From contig JABVXU010000176.1 of assembly GCA_013365365.1 (NCBI GenBank), positions 1 through 64,000 of the forward strand: DNA of 64,000 nucleotides, read 5' to 3'. The notes beneath the pieces are model-generated. The model saw nothing but the letters and a program-made list of their open reading frames with translations, was not told the origin of the DNA and made no database searches. Shown in pieces: positions 25,401 through 37,518 of the stretch. The position numbers and the translations under genes are program-made. Origin of the DNA: Cruorifilaria tuberocauda (taxonomy: Eukaryota; Nematoda; Chromadorea; Rhabditida; Onchocercidae). Each line of letters begins with the position of its first letter. The stretch's first letter is position 1.

Positions 25401-26712
25401 CGAACCGTATCGGAGTATCGATAAACGTTCCTGACCTGCATAGGGTCACGGGTATCATTGGACGAAGCATAAAACTAAAAATGAAAATTTTTGAATAAAT
25501 CAAAGCTTCAAAATTAAACAGAAATGGGAAAAATGAAACAATTTGAACCGTTGCTCCGGTTTGATTTCCTTCCATCGGGACATCGAACGAGCCGTTCGAC
25601 CGATATCGTCGATACAATTGTTGATCCGATCCGTCCAATCGTCCATTGGATAAATTCTCGACGTCACCCTGTAGCGATCGACCGTACTCGGTCTTGCGTA
25701 AGCCAGCGACTGCGTGCTAGAAATTTTTTTGACTAATTGTAATAGTTAATAAGCAAAGAAAAAAATTAAAATTAAATTAAACTTCATGAATATGTAAATA
25801 TTTTATCTTTCATGGATCAGTTTAAATCAATTGATAATACAAAAAAAAATTTCAATTTTTGGATCAAATTCCTTTTTCTAAAATAATATTGGAACAGATA
25901 AAGTTATGTAAAATTTATTGAAAAAATTTTATATTCGATAGCTTTCTATGAGAAATTCGGAATTAATGTCTCGTAAAAGTTTAAATTAAAGAATTGAAAA
26001 ACTTATCTGTATGTTAACTAACTTAAAAATCTGTCTGCTTGTGTGAAAAATTCAATTGTTGAAAAATGAAAATGAACAAATTATTAAATATTCGAGAAAT
26101 TAATATCTATTAAAAAAAGAATAAAATATGATCAAATTCACTACCTGTAATGTCTCAGCGTCCAACCTGGGAGTGGCGGGTTTGGACGGCGCTATAATTA
26201 ATCAATAAAATTAAACAAATACTTGAAAAAAAAAGACCTTCAAAAACTCTTACTATTATTCTTTTAATGATTATAATTAAACAAATAAAATAAATACTTT
26301 TAAAATATTTTTCATATGACAATAACTAACAAAAATAGATTTTTACAGTAAGAAATATTCTTTGTAAAAACAACTTTACTAAAATAGAATCAAAAAATTA
26401 AATTATTTATGAGCTAACCAAATATGGCAGGATGTGCTTGTCGGTTACTATCGGTTGATGACCTCCAGCTAGGTGATAAAAGCGACGACTTGAAAGATAA
26501 AAATATATTCAACTAAATTTTTAATAATAAATATTTTAGCATTTGTAGCATTGAACTATTTAGTTATGCAAATTCCTTTTCAAACATTTAAATTAAAAAA
26601 TTTCTTTTGCATATTTTATTAAATGATAAGCTTCATTTGATAAATGATAAGCTCAAAATCATACGGTAGATTGTAGAGGGGGTGGAGGAGGAGGGGCTGG
26701 GGGCGCGTCCAT
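9375..26712 (-). CDS. zyx-1: Zyxin/LPP/TRIP6-family LIM protein
   Basis: Thirteen coding exons join in frame to 507 residues: 26712-26665, 26488-26419, 26191-26145, 25716-25549, 25474-25436, 23665-23463, 22621-22431, 21979-21888, 21743-21668, 11815-11646, 10879-10701, 9903-9742, 9453-9375. The N-terminus is MDAPPAPPPPPPLQST (proline-rich, Ena/VASP or SH3 type), then a Ser/Gln-rich low-complexity region with three 15-residue repeats (about 137-181), a charged linker (about 257-311) and three LIM domains: LIM1 from C314, LIM2 from C374, LIM3 from C434. LIM3 contains FAPRCAVCTKPIVPEEG and ends CYPLDQHLYCKNCNGKR, diagnostic of the zyxin/LPP/TRIP6 group. Such proteins sit at focal adhesions and muscle dense bodies and shuttle to the nucleus (family knowledge). 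LIM exons are certain; the 22431 donor (GTTGGC) and 21979 acceptor (TTATAG) are the weakest joins. A probable trans-splice or 5'UTR acceptor (TTTCAG) precedes the first exon at 26773. Confidence 0.85.
12258..12302 (+). repeat. (GA)n microsatellite
   Basis: About 45 bp of AG dinucleotides with C interruptions (GAGCGAGAGA, GAGACAGAGA), inside the long zyx-1 intron. Confidence 0.9.
15814..15882. other. Inverted repeat / hairpin
   Basis: TTAGGCGTGTTGAAG at 15829-15843 pairs with CTTCAACGACGCCTAA at 15867-15882, leaving one unpaired base and a pyrimidine-rich loop of about 23 nt. A further GCCTAA at 15814-15819 could pair with the left arm instead, so two mutually exclusive stems are possible. 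The arms are clearly richer in G+C than their surroundings. The stem is shorter than a usual pre-miRNA. Located in the long zyx-1 intron. Confidence 0.6.
16386..16428 (+). repeat. CT-rich microsatellite
   Basis: Imperfect (CT)n with TTCC interruptions. A similar tract is at about 17503-17538. Both are in the zyx-1 long intron and purine-rich on the sense (minus) strand. Confidence 0.8.
19369..19495 (+). repeat. Pyrimidine-rich CT tracts
   Basis: Two CT-rich blocks, about 19369-19397 (CCTCCCTCTCTCTCC-like) and 19449-19495 with an uninterrupted (CT)n core, followed directly by a purine run (GGAAAAGAAGAAAG). They lie about 300 bp before the polypurine minisatellite and have opposite strand bias, so they could pair within a transcript or single strand. 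Confidence 0.85.
19784..20000 (+). repeat. Polypurine minisatellite (G/A only)
   Basis: About 215 bp almost without pyrimidines on the plus strand, built from roughly 30-33-bp units of the form GGAAGAGGAGGAAAAGG plus AAAAGGAAAAG. Six or so units can be followed, the later ones shortened or mutated. An 87-codon frame through it encodes only K/E/R/G and is not a gene. On the zyx-1 sense strand this is a long polypyrimidine tract within the 9.85-kb intron. Mirror-like purine tracts of this kind can form triplex (H-DNA) structures (general knowledge). Confidence 0.9.
23495..23629 (-). repeat. Coding 45-bp minisatellite in zyx-1
   Basis: Three head-to-tail 45-bp units in one exon encode QQQSQTMPFSTYHSN, QQQSQPKPFSSYYNN and QQQSRTIPILPYQSN, followed by a partial fourth unit (QQQYSSF). 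The frame is kept throughout and the QQQS start of each unit is the most conserved part. Confidence 0.9.
24351..24420. promoter_or_regulatory. Cluster of TGATAA (GATA-factor type) sites
   Basis: Five TGATAA words in about 70 bp (CTGATAACG, ACTGATAACTGATAATG, ATTGATAAC, GTGATAATT) in a zyx-1 intron. TGATAA is the extended GATA site bound by nematode gut factors such as ELT-2 (established). The word is common in this AT-rich window, so function is uncertain. Confidence 0.3.
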
Positions 26713-26772
26713 TCCTCAGCGTACGTGTGATGAATATTGGAGTACGAGCGACTTCTACGTCCTCGAATCAGT

Positions 26773-28692
26773 CTGAAATCAGATGATTCAGGAATGACGT
26801 GTTTTCATATTAAAATTAAAAAGTGTTCAATTATAATTTGAAATCAAAAATATTTGGAATATTTTTTGAATAGTTAAAATGTCTTATCATCATGATAACA
26901 TTATCAATCATGATAAAAGTGACTATAAATGAGGATTACGTCAAAATTAATAGCAATACATCAGTAACAATTTAACAGTGATTATCATCGATGATAGCAA
27001 CAAAAACAACAATTAATAGGATTCAATTGTCGATTGATCAAATCATATGATAAATAATTGATTTCGAAGATATTTACACCAATTCCTCCACCAAGCATTA
27101 TTTAATGTTAAGCCGTTCATAAATTTTTCTATTCAAGTCGAAAGATTGAAGTTAGCGGGTAAAGTTGAAGTTTGAAGTTTAAAATAAAGCTGTTTTTTAA
27201 ATATTATCGGTGAAATGATCGAATTTTTGAGAAATTAAAATGATCAGCGAAAGAGGAGAGGAATGGATCATTGCACAACGGCTGAACGGAAATGAGCCGA
27301 TCGCTGTTTCATCGAAATGACTCAACCGTTGGTTTCAAACCGGTTTTGTCAACTTTTTCGCTTGAAATTTTCAAACAATTTGATCGATGAGACATCTCAG
27401 ATTCTTCTCTCGTATTAATGCAATCAAATAAATTCAAACACGAATGAAATAAAGAATTCAAAAAATAGAAATTAATAAATTAAAAGAATGAAATATAACA
27501 AAACATTCATGATATATATTCATGAAGAATTAAATTTTACTTACTTTTACTTCTTTTTGTATTTTGCTTTTTTTAAATTTTACTTTTATTTTATAAATTA
27601 AAAGCTTTAAAGCTGCAAAATTTGTATGTTACTAATATTGGGGTGATATTTAAGCAATATAGCGATTTGACTCATAGCAACTTAAATCTTAAAGAATATT
27701 GTCAAATTTCTAAACAAATTATCAAAATTCTTTGAATTGATTCATTTGGTATTTTAGGCTATTTAGTGATTTCAATTGAATTGCTTAAAAATTCAAAGCA
27801 ATTTTCACTCCTTCTAATTAAGCTTCTGTGATTATTTGCAATGTAAAGATGGCTTGGTAAGAAAAACAGAAACGAAAATAGAATTGCAAGATTTCAAGAT
27901 AAAATTGAATTGTAAAATTGAACACGTGCAATTTTCAATCGGATTTGAATTTTCTTTAAAATTTATTTAGTTATTTAAAAAATAATACTAAAGACAAGGA
28001 AAAAATCAATTTTTTGTTAATATCTTTAAAAGTTATTAAGTGATAACCAGATCAGTTATCACTATTTCTGTTGGAAATTTTAAATTTTGCAATCGATATT
28101 TACTTATGGATAAATTTACTTTTACTCATTTTATTTCTATAAATTTGTCAAAAATTTTTCGAAAAAATTCAGCTAAATTCTAGTTTTTCATCGAAACATT
28201 AAAGTATGGAATGAAAGAAGAAAGTATAATTGAAAGGAATGAGTAAATATTAAATAAATTTTGATATGATAAGAGGCATTTTCAATGTCACATAGTAAAT
28301 AGTGAGAAAAATACAAACTTATCAAGTAAGTGTGAGGAATAAATGTAAAAACAAACAAAGATTTTACAGAGCTGCCAATTGATATGCTGCAAATTTGAAA
28401 TTCTTTAACGATATTACAATTGGAAATTATAAACAAACCTAAATTAAACATACTTAAGAAAAATAAAGTAAACATATATAGACAAGAGTTTTTGGAAAGC
28501 TTTTTTTGCAAAAAAGATTTCATGATTTATAATTAAACAATTGAAATTATTCATGCTAGAATTAGTTTTTATTTGATTAAAAAAAATATTATGGAAAATT
28601 AATTAATTATTAATTTGTGAAAAGATTTGATCAACTTAGTTAATTTGAGAAGAGGAAGAAAGATGTTTAGAAAAATAAAAATTAAAATAAAC
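26773..28692 (-). promoter_or_regulatory. zyx-1 5' region between alternative first exons
   Basis: Upstream of the MDAPP exon. The best part is about 27230-27370, less AT-rich than its surroundings, with a perfect AAACCGGTTT palindrome at 27337-27346 (Grainyhead-type site). No coding exon was found. It is an intron if the 28.7-kb first exon is used, and promoter DNA for transcripts starting at the 26.7-kb exon. Confidence 0.35.
27337..27346. promoter_or_regulatory. Grainyhead-type palindrome AAACCGGTTT
   Basis: Perfect 10-bp palindrome matching the AACCGGTT core bound by Grainyhead factors, which control epidermal genes (established). It lies about 620 bp upstream of the zyx-1 MDAPP start. 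The same 10-mer recurs at 36295-36304. Confidence 0.3.
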
Positions 28693-28740
28693 TTGCCCAG
28701 GAAAAGGATAGAGCGGTAGTGGTGATAAATAACTACTCAT
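28693..28740 (-). CDS. zyx-1: Possible alternative first exon of zyx-1
   Basis: ATG at 28740 opens MSSYLSPLPLYPFPGQ, then a GT donor (CAA|GTTTAT) in phase 0. Spliced to the exon at 26488-26419, also phase 0, it replaces the 16 residues MDAPPAPPPPPPLQST by another 16-residue Pro-rich start. It cannot be spliced in this phase to the 26772 acceptor, because that frame meets TAG. A GC-type donor two codons earlier (GG|GCAAGT) is the alternative, but it leads into a frame that stops after four exons. Surrounding bases (about 28690-28800) are visibly richer in G+C than the neighbouring DNA. The call rests only on phase and composition. Confidence 0.4.
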
Positions 28741-31700
28741 TATTGTTCCTTGAACATTAACACCCCAATACGCGTCTCCCGGTAGCTATTTGTTTTACGT
28801 ACGAGAAATTTAACCGATTGAATTGACTAACTGATTGCAATTTTACAATTTCAAATTTTCCTATTGGAAAAGCGAAGCAGAAAAGTGTAATGTAATTGTA
28901 TACGCTTAGTTTTAATTTTTTCTGCTAACACGACACTCTAACATTTTCAATTCTAACTTCAATTTTATTTTCATTTCTATCGCTAAAAACATTTTTCAAT
29001 TTTCTGCTTCTATCGTTTCCGTTCTCTTTTCTTACATTATTCAACGATATCTATTCGTAAAAGCAATTCACGAATTAGTTTAAAAGAAGATTAGCAAAGT
29101 TTTAAATGATAAAATTAGCTTTTAAACATTGGGTTATTTCTTTATGAACAATTGGATAATATGAAGGTAATAAAATCGATCTGTGTACCTATGTGTGTAA
29201 TATTTCTACTCTTGTTGTTTGAGTAAAACCTTTTTATCATAAGTAATAACTGAAATAACGAAAGTAAATAAAGTAAAAGATAAAAAAGAGTAGGTAAAAT
29301 GTATATAAAGTAAGTATAAAGAAAGTCACATTAATATGAATAATGGAATAATTATAATTATTAATCGAATAATTAATATTCTTTTAAATGCAGATAATAA
29401 ATTATTAAGCAAATGTTGGGATTATTAAGTAATAAAAAGTAAATTTAATTAAAAGTGATTAATTTTCAAACTTCCTTAACGATTATTTCTTTTTCTTTAC
29501 CATTAAATATTTATTCAACGATCATTTTTTTCCATATATAAATATCAGAGATTTTAGTGACAAATTTTTATTCTAATAATACCATGTGATATTTATATAT
29601 AATAATGTAACTTTAAAAAGAAATTTTTTAAAATTATTTTTAATTCATTTATTTTAAAAATTTTAAAATTTATTTATTCTTAAAAATAAAACTTTCATTT
29701 TTCTCGTTTAAAATTTTCTTTTATTTTCCAGAAGAAAAAGTTTATGAAAGTTAAGAGTTTCACGACGTAATGAAATCGGATTATTACAGGAAAGGGAAAT
29801 TTTTTTGATAGTCTGAAAAAATTGATTGATTATTTAAACGTGTAAATTTTAAAACAAAATTATTTTTTTTTAAATTACGATTTAAAATGAAAGTGAAATT
29901 CTTGGAAGTTTTTTTTTTTTATTTTGAAATAAAATAAAAGAAAGTAATATATGATTAAGTGGCTTAAAATACTTAAAACACTCACAGTTATCACGAACAT
30001 TCAATTACTAAAATTGTCAGTTCATTCAAATATGCAATATAAATGAAATTTCAGAATAAAATAAAATCAAAATGAAATAATGTTTTGATTTAAAGGTTTT
30101 TTTTTACATCTTTTGTTTTACAATCGGTAAAAGAAAATGAATTTTCGTTTTTATCATTTTGATCCAAAAATTCATTTCACAATTTTTTTATTATAAATTA
30201 CAAAATGGAATTGAAGAGTCAAAGGGATAATTATTGTACGGATAAATGAGCAAAAATATTTTTGAAAAAAATGAAAGTAAGTAAGGTCAATAAACTTAAA
30301 ATTTAATTTCAAATTTATTAAACAAAGTCATTGATGAGAAAGAATAGCGCAAGTTAATAAATGATAGAAAATTAACGGTAGGAAAAAAAAATTTCATTTT
30401 TTTTTTAATTAACAAATTGAGTAATTAAAATTTTGCAACTCTTAATAATTTTGTTTAAATTAACTTTTAACCAAATATTCGATAGTTTTGATGCGAAAAA
30501 TGTTACAAAAAGATTTTTATATTATGTGTTACTAATGAGATTGTGGAATGGTGAATCTTGGAATCCTGAAATTAAGAAATTATTTCATAGAAATGAAAGG
30601 AAATGATTAATTCTTGAAAAAATTTTACAGAATCAAATATGTGAAAATTGAATAATTTTGATAATTAGCTGAAAGAAAATTAAAAAAAATGATATCAGAG
30701 TAGAGATCTTTTGTGAATCATAAATTACTGATAATAGTTAGAAAAATGAAGAAAAAAGAGTACCAATATACCAAATATTAATATATTATCATTAGTATGA
30801 GGTATCCATCAATTCATTACTAGTCGTTATCACTTAAACTTATTGTCACCTTTTCACTTATCACTATTATCATTTCGGAATACATCGAAATTAATCAATA
30901 GTCAACACAGGCATCCTACCACTAATCATAATTGTAATATGCTAAATTTTAATGAAACAAAATATTTTACCTAAATATAGTAAATAATTAAGTATAATGA
31001 ATTAATTAAGAATAATAAGTAATAGTTATAATTAATTAAAAATTGGTTATAATAGCTAATAAAATTAAAAGAAAAATCAACAAGATCACATATAATATTG
31101 CTGAATTTAGTGACTTCATAAAATTAATAATTATTCAAAATTATTGAAAAAAAGTTTATAGAAAAATGATCAATTGAAGCTTTAATTACAGTTACGCTAA
31201 TTCACGTTACGTTAAACTAATCTACTAATTAAAATAGCATTATTACAAATTCTGCAATTCCGAACTACACTGCTAGGAGAAGCAATTGAGCCTCAGCCTT
31301 ATTGATTAAACAAACACTGACAGTTGTCCCTTATCACTTATCACCATATCATATCGTTTCGATTTAAAATCGAAACAAATCAAATATTATATTCAAACTT
31401 TTTCATGCTCATTTCTTTTCTACTAGCAATCAATATTTCTTTATTTCAAATTTTTAAAATTATTCACGAGAATAGAAAGAAAAAAAATCTAACAATACTA
31501 ATAATTAATTCTAACAATATAAACAATCAATACTTTTGTGAAATATAATCATTTTAATTTAATCATTCCTCAATAACATTTTAATTTGATTACTTCCAAT
31601 GACTATTTTTTATTACAGAAACAATAACATTTAAACATTATAATTGTTTCCTTACAATAAACAAATTTTTATGTGAATATGAATTTTGAATAGAAATTAA

Positions 31701-34700
31701 CAAATAGCTAAGTTGAATAAATTAAACCTTTTTGTTAAACTTCATTGAAATAATTTGAATGATCAAATGACTAATATGATTAAAAATTATCAAATAAGTA
31801 ATATTCATTGAAATACATTTTTTTACTCATAAATGGAATATTTAGGAGCAAAAGGAAAAAATAAGAAGCGAAAAAAGTATTAAAGTTAAATTTGAAATGA
31901 TTTTTCAATTTTAATGAAAAGAAAAGTAAGAGGATGAGTAAATTCTCTAATAGTAAATAAAGTAATCAATAAAAATTTCCACTTATTATGGCAGAAATGA
32001 AATTTCAAATGATGAAAACAAACTTTGCATAAAATTAAAAAATTATCATTTTTTGATTAAACCATATGTTCCATTATACAGTGTAAGATAAGATAGCAAT
32101 TCAATGAATGAATAATAAAATGAAAAAAAAAATGGTAAACATCTGTTTTTATTTACTTTCAAAAATATTTCGCCATTCTTCATCATTTGTTTCTTCTTTT
32201 TTCTTTTGCTTTTTCGCTTAGAAATTGTAAAAGTGAAAAACAAAGCTACATTTAACTTCGTACTTTGGTAGAAATTTAAAAATAATTTAAAGCTAATTGA
32301 GTGAGAGATTGAGAGGAAAAAATTTTTTCCTATAATTTTAAATGAGAAAAGAAAGAAGAAAAAATGCAAATGTAGCAATTAGGCTAATCATTCAAAATAA
32401 TTTCTTGATTTTAAAAATTCAATTGGTTAATAATAGTGATAGTGGGATGATAATATTTGATATGATAATCCAAATGATGTCTATAAATTATTTAATCAAT
32501 TCTTCTTCGATTGAAATTTGTTTCATATTTGCATTACTGAAAAATAGTTTTAGATAATATTTGGAATGAATTTAATTTAATTTATCATTAATTCAATTAA
32601 TCATTTTCGATCGGATTTACATTACGATACTTATTGGTATAATTGATAATGTAAGAAATTAATTTGAAATCATTTCGTTGATTTGAATTACAAATTTAAC
32701 TTTACCTTAATTAATCTAATCAAATTTTAAGTAAAATTATTTTATATCAAAGTTATTGAAAAATATTTTCCTCTAGATATTTTCCTCGGTCAGTTTTCTC
32801 TTTGTTCAAATGATTGATTGATACAATAACATTAATAATGTTTTGAAGATTAATTCAATTAACTTTTGTACGAAATCGCTTCTTATTTATATTACTAAAA
32901 TATTCTTTGATAGACTCCTTGAAATTAATCTAACTAATTTTTTCCATTGATTCATATTTATTCAATTTTTTTGTGACATATGATTTTTTTTGATCGATTT
33001 GATAATGGTATAAAATTGATTTGATCAAAATTTTTTATCTGTTTGGATTAAGTTAATATTTATCGCACCATTAATATACCTGTGCAAAAGTGTAAAAATA
33101 ATAGTTGAATTAAAATTCAAAATTAAAGTTAATTAAAAAATTCATAATTTGATAAGAGTTATTCTAAATTATTCTCATAAAAGAGGAAGTGGTAAGAACG
33201 ATAATTTGAAATGGAGTAAATGAGGTATATGAAAATGCATTGATCACAATCACATGCAGATAAATTTAAATGAGACAATTTAATCATGGGAACGATGGAT
33301 TGGAACTTTGTATAATATTGTAATTAGGATTACGAGCAGATTAGGGTTATCGATCAGATGGGAAAATAATTTAAATTTTCGAAATATTAATAATTTATGG
33401 AATCTTTCTTATCAAATGGCAAACAAATAAAACCAAAAGAACTAATTAATAAACAAAAAATAAATAATAATAGTAATAATATCAAATGAATAAAATTACG
33501 AATTTTTTTTTCAAAACTGTAAAAGTGAATTCAATTGGAAAGTGTTGAAAAACTTGATTAGAAGAGTAACCTGGAAAGAAGAAATAATTTTACTGAAATG
33601 GATGATATCGAATATTATCAGAGAATTTATACGCAACGATTTACTACTATTCAGTAAATTATCATTTCTGAAACGATCAGTCATATTTTGATTTTGTTGA
33701 AAATCGGGTCAGTTCATTTCAAATCGTATCTTTATGATCTTTATTTGTCTTATTAAATTTTGTATATCTGATATAATCAATCTTTTTTTCCAGCAATATT
33801 ATCATCTTACTTGAAACTGAAGTTTGCATACGGTAAGCAAAAAATAATAAATGGATAAGATAGTAAGAAAATAAATGCAAGTAATTTGTCTAGAATTAAA
33901 GAATTAATCATTGACAAATGGGAGAGAAAAATTAATTTAAAAAATTGATTGATTAATTAAATTTTGAACAACCTATCCTTAATATTTTTTATTAAAATGA
34001 AAATTTTAATCTCATCACTTTACATTAATAAACTAATACATCTTGATTAGTTTCTTCTCAGGTAAGTAATTCTCTATTTCGTTGTTAAAAAAGAAAATCA
34101 TGGAATGCAATTAAAATAATAATAATTATTAATTGTATATATTTTTAATGAAATATTTTCCTTATTTTTTTTTTTTACAAATTTCATTATTTTATTAATT
34201 TATATAAAATTAAAATTATGAAATTAAAAAGAAATTACGTTTCAATTCATTGTCTCTAAATTATTTTATTTTTAATATTATTGCATTTTCATGTTTTTGT
34301 TCAAAATTAAAATTATTTCATTAATATTAAGCGAAATAAGATAAACGAATATTGATCGTTCTGATCAGAAAATCGATTGAATAAAATATATTCGCGAAAA
34401 AAAAAACTTGTTTATCGCATATACAAATATTTCCATAGAAGTGAAATGAAAGGAAAATGAAAAAAAAAATTAAAATAAACCGAAATTACTTTAAGATATA
34501 AAATATTGTAAAGGAAATATTCTTGATCATTCATTTAATTTAATCATTTTTTGTCGAAATTCCAGCGGAATTTCTGATTTTTTTTCTTCCATGACAAATT
34601 CCATGTTTATTTAGTTAATTCATTCATTCATAACATATCGAGAAAGAATTTCTTTCATCAAATTCAATAATTATCGCAAAAAACGATGATAATGATTTCA

Positions 34701-36714
34701 GTTTTTATAATTTAATAATTAAATAAGGAAACGATTTTAATTTCTCCAATTTAATAATCAATATCTTAGTTATTTTCAGACTTTTTGAAAACAAAGTAAT
34801 TTGCATTAAAAAGGTAAATTACAAGCAAGGAAAGAAAGTTATACTTAAAAAGAATAATAAGGCGTGTTTAGATGAATTACCTGTTTCATTTCAGTTTGTT
34901 ACATTCTTTTTTCTCCTTCGTTTTCTTCATTTTTTCATTTCCTTTTTCGTGTTCTTTCATTTTATTCATTTCGAAAGAATTCTTTCAACTATGCGAAAAG
35001 GTAGAAAAACGGATAAGAAAACAAAAAATATGAAATAATCTTTGAAACAAAATTTTAAAAAGGAATTAGGAATAAAATTGGACGAGGAGGAAAACGGAAA
35101 AGTATGGAAAGAGTGAGTATCTGAGAAAGAAAACAATTCATATATAGATTATTATTCTTTACTTTCTTTCAAAAATTAATGAATGAAGGTGAAGGGAAAA
35201 GGTAATTCAAGATTTCTCATTTTTTAGTTTCAAAAAAATTTTCCTTTCTTTTTTTTTTGTTTAAACAAATTTATCACAACGAGATAAAGAAACCCACATA
35301 TTGGTGATTGAAAAAAATGAAAATAAAAAAGAAAGTATTTTGTTTTTTGTTTGATATGATTAAACAAATAATGAACAATGATATAATTGATTGATGTATT
35401 CGAGAATGATAATTAATCAAGTGGACGAGAAATTTCCGGGTCATCTTCCTGAATGATTCTTAGTATTAGTAATATATGAAGGATTGATGTGATCAATTTA
35501 ATTCTTCTTTCAAATATATTTCAATCATCTTCATTACTTCTCGTTTCGTGTGGCATTCAACAGGAAGACTTTTTGTTTTCTTTTACAACCATTATCAATC
35601 ACTGAATCACTTTGTTCATATTCATTCGTTTTCTTTTGAACTTGAGAAAAAGTAATAGGAGGAAAAATTTTATACCGAATTTTTGAAAATTAATAAATAA
35701 TACAGAACACCGAATTAACAACGGTTTATAAAGCAAACTTGATAAATATCCTCATATTTGCTCATCCTCACATTTTTCAGCTTACGGATTAATTTGTAAT
35801 TTTGTACTTCGTCAATTTGGTCGTTGAAACTTTACGCTCTCTACTTAAGCGAAGAAAGCTCACTCCCAACTATGAAATTATAAAATTTATACTTTTAGAG
35901 AGTTATAAATCTTGAAGGTCTAAATCCAACATTGGTTCACTGGTACCAATATTATTCCTGTTTCTCTTCTTGATTTTTGAAAAAATAATATGAATTTGAT
36001 AGATGCTAATACTTCTTGTTTCTCGGAACAGAAATATCCTTTTTTAAATTTAATTACATTTATTCAAAATTCATACAATACATTAGCTAAACAGTGAAAA
36101 GTGGTACAAATAATGGACAAACTGTTTGGATTCTTAACACCGATAACATTGCAGTTCACCTAATTCCACTTTATCTGTTTAGAAGATTTCAATCCAACTC
36201 TACAGTTTGGAAGAACGTTTAGTAGATTATTCAAGTCAGATAGGGAATAAAAAATGCATAATTTTCCTTCGAAATGATTCTTAAACTCAATTCCAAACCG
36301 GTTTCGCTATGAAGTAACAATAAAAAAAATTTTTTCAGGTAATATTTTAATCGATCTGTTGTTTACAACATTAAAAATAATTCATAGTTCATATCCGCTA
36401 CTTACATGGAAAATTTGTTAAAAACAACAATTTCGAAATTTCAGTAATTTAATGAGGAATACAGATAAAAAGGAGATGAAGCAATATATTTCAAAAGACC
36501 GCCCCTCTATCATAATTGCAGTGAAAAAAGCTATTTCATTCACTAGCACGATAAAAACTTTCCTTGAAAGACTTGAATGAATGAAGTAAGAGATGTTAAT
36601 ATTAATAAACGAACAAGTACATATTTTAACACATGCAAATATTGCATAACTTAAAAAATGGAAAACAAAAACATATTAACACTCAGGAAATACTGATGGA
36701 TTACCGATTTAATA
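28741..36714. other. Long gene-poor spacer
   Basis: About 8 kb of AT-rich DNA between the zyx-1 5' end and the C18orf32-like gene. It presumably contains zyx-1 promoter sequences near 28.8 kb and the 3'UTR of the small gene near 36.0-36.7 kb. Open frames at 31324-31548, 32046-32378 and 32342-32557 are Ile/Asn/Phe/Lys-rich with no domain. A second AAACCGGTTT palindrome is at 36295-36304. No gene, tRNA or clear repeat was recognised. Confidence 0.5.
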
Positions 36715-36972
36715 TTATTCGTCTTTTTTGCTACTCTTCAGACAGCCATCAAAATCATCTCGTTGCTGAACGTCTCGGCCTTGAACATCAGGAGAATTAT
36801 CCATAGTAGCAACATTTTGAGTAGAAACTGTACGAATCGGACACGTTGGGTACAACAGTGCATCAAAAGCCGTCTTCCATGATTCAGGTAACAATCGAAG
36901 TACAATCAGTTGAACAAATTTAATGAATATTGCCAGAAGTATAGGTGGCAATATGCACGGCAGACAAACCAT
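36715..36972 (-). CDS. C18orf32/UPF0729-like small membrane protein
   Basis: Single-exon, 85-residue protein starting MVCLPCILPPILLAIFIKFV. The human family member begins MVCIPC followed by a hydrophobic segment and has a similar length and a charged Lys-rich tail; here the tail ends SSKKDE. The N-terminal part (about residues 5-30) should form a membrane hairpin or helix followed by LPESW..LYPTCP and a hydrophilic tail. Family members localise to ER and lipid droplets; their biochemical role is not settled. The start was chosen as the first ATG after a TTTTTAG trans-splice-type acceptor and because MVC.PC is the conserved family start. It lies 547 bp downstream of the nsun-5 stop on the same strand, so it may be the second gene of an operon. 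Confidence 0.75.
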   Translation of the reverse strand: MVCLPCILPPILLAIFIKFVQLIVLRLLPESWKTAFDALLYPTCPIRTVSTQNVATMDNSPDVQGRDVQQRDDFDGCLKSSKKDE

Positions 36973-37007
36973 TTCTTTCAAATAACAAATTTACCGTCTT
37001 ATAATGC

Positions 37008-37017
37008 CTAAAAAGTT
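37008..37017 (-). promoter_or_regulatory. Probable spliced-leader acceptor of the C18orf32-like gene
   Basis: AACTTTTTAG on the minus strand, 35 nt upstream of the ATG at 36972, with no coding exon upstream to serve as a cis donor. About 500 bp separate it from the nsun-5 stop codon. Confidence 0.45.
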
Positions 37018-37518
37018 ATTAAAAATAACTTTTAAAAACAAAATTCTAATTAAAAATAAGGAAATTATAAAAACTTTAAGTAGCAATCAACCGTCATTCC
37101 GCAGTAAGAAAAATCACAATGGAACACTTCAACTGCTAAGTCCCCAACAAATGTAAATATAAAAAAGTACTGAGGTGCATATAGCATATGACCTTTCTTT
37201 TAGACACTGTAGCAAGAGAGGACAAATTAATATCAACTTTATCACATAAATAACGCAAAACAAAGAAAGAGACTGTCAACAACACAAATTGTCCAATCAC
37301 TTCAACAAATTACAACCTAATTTACAAAAATCAAGATAATTTCACGTCTATATATTCAGAAATTAACCAAATTCTCAAAGTTTTCAAAGTTTTTCCTTAA
37401 TGCTATCTTATCCATAAATAGTCTGGTGTACAATAATAGAAAAACAGACTCTGTAAAGTTTTAAAATGTACCCTCATTCGGTATGTTTAGAGCTTCAATA
37501 GTGAATCAAAAATATTCT

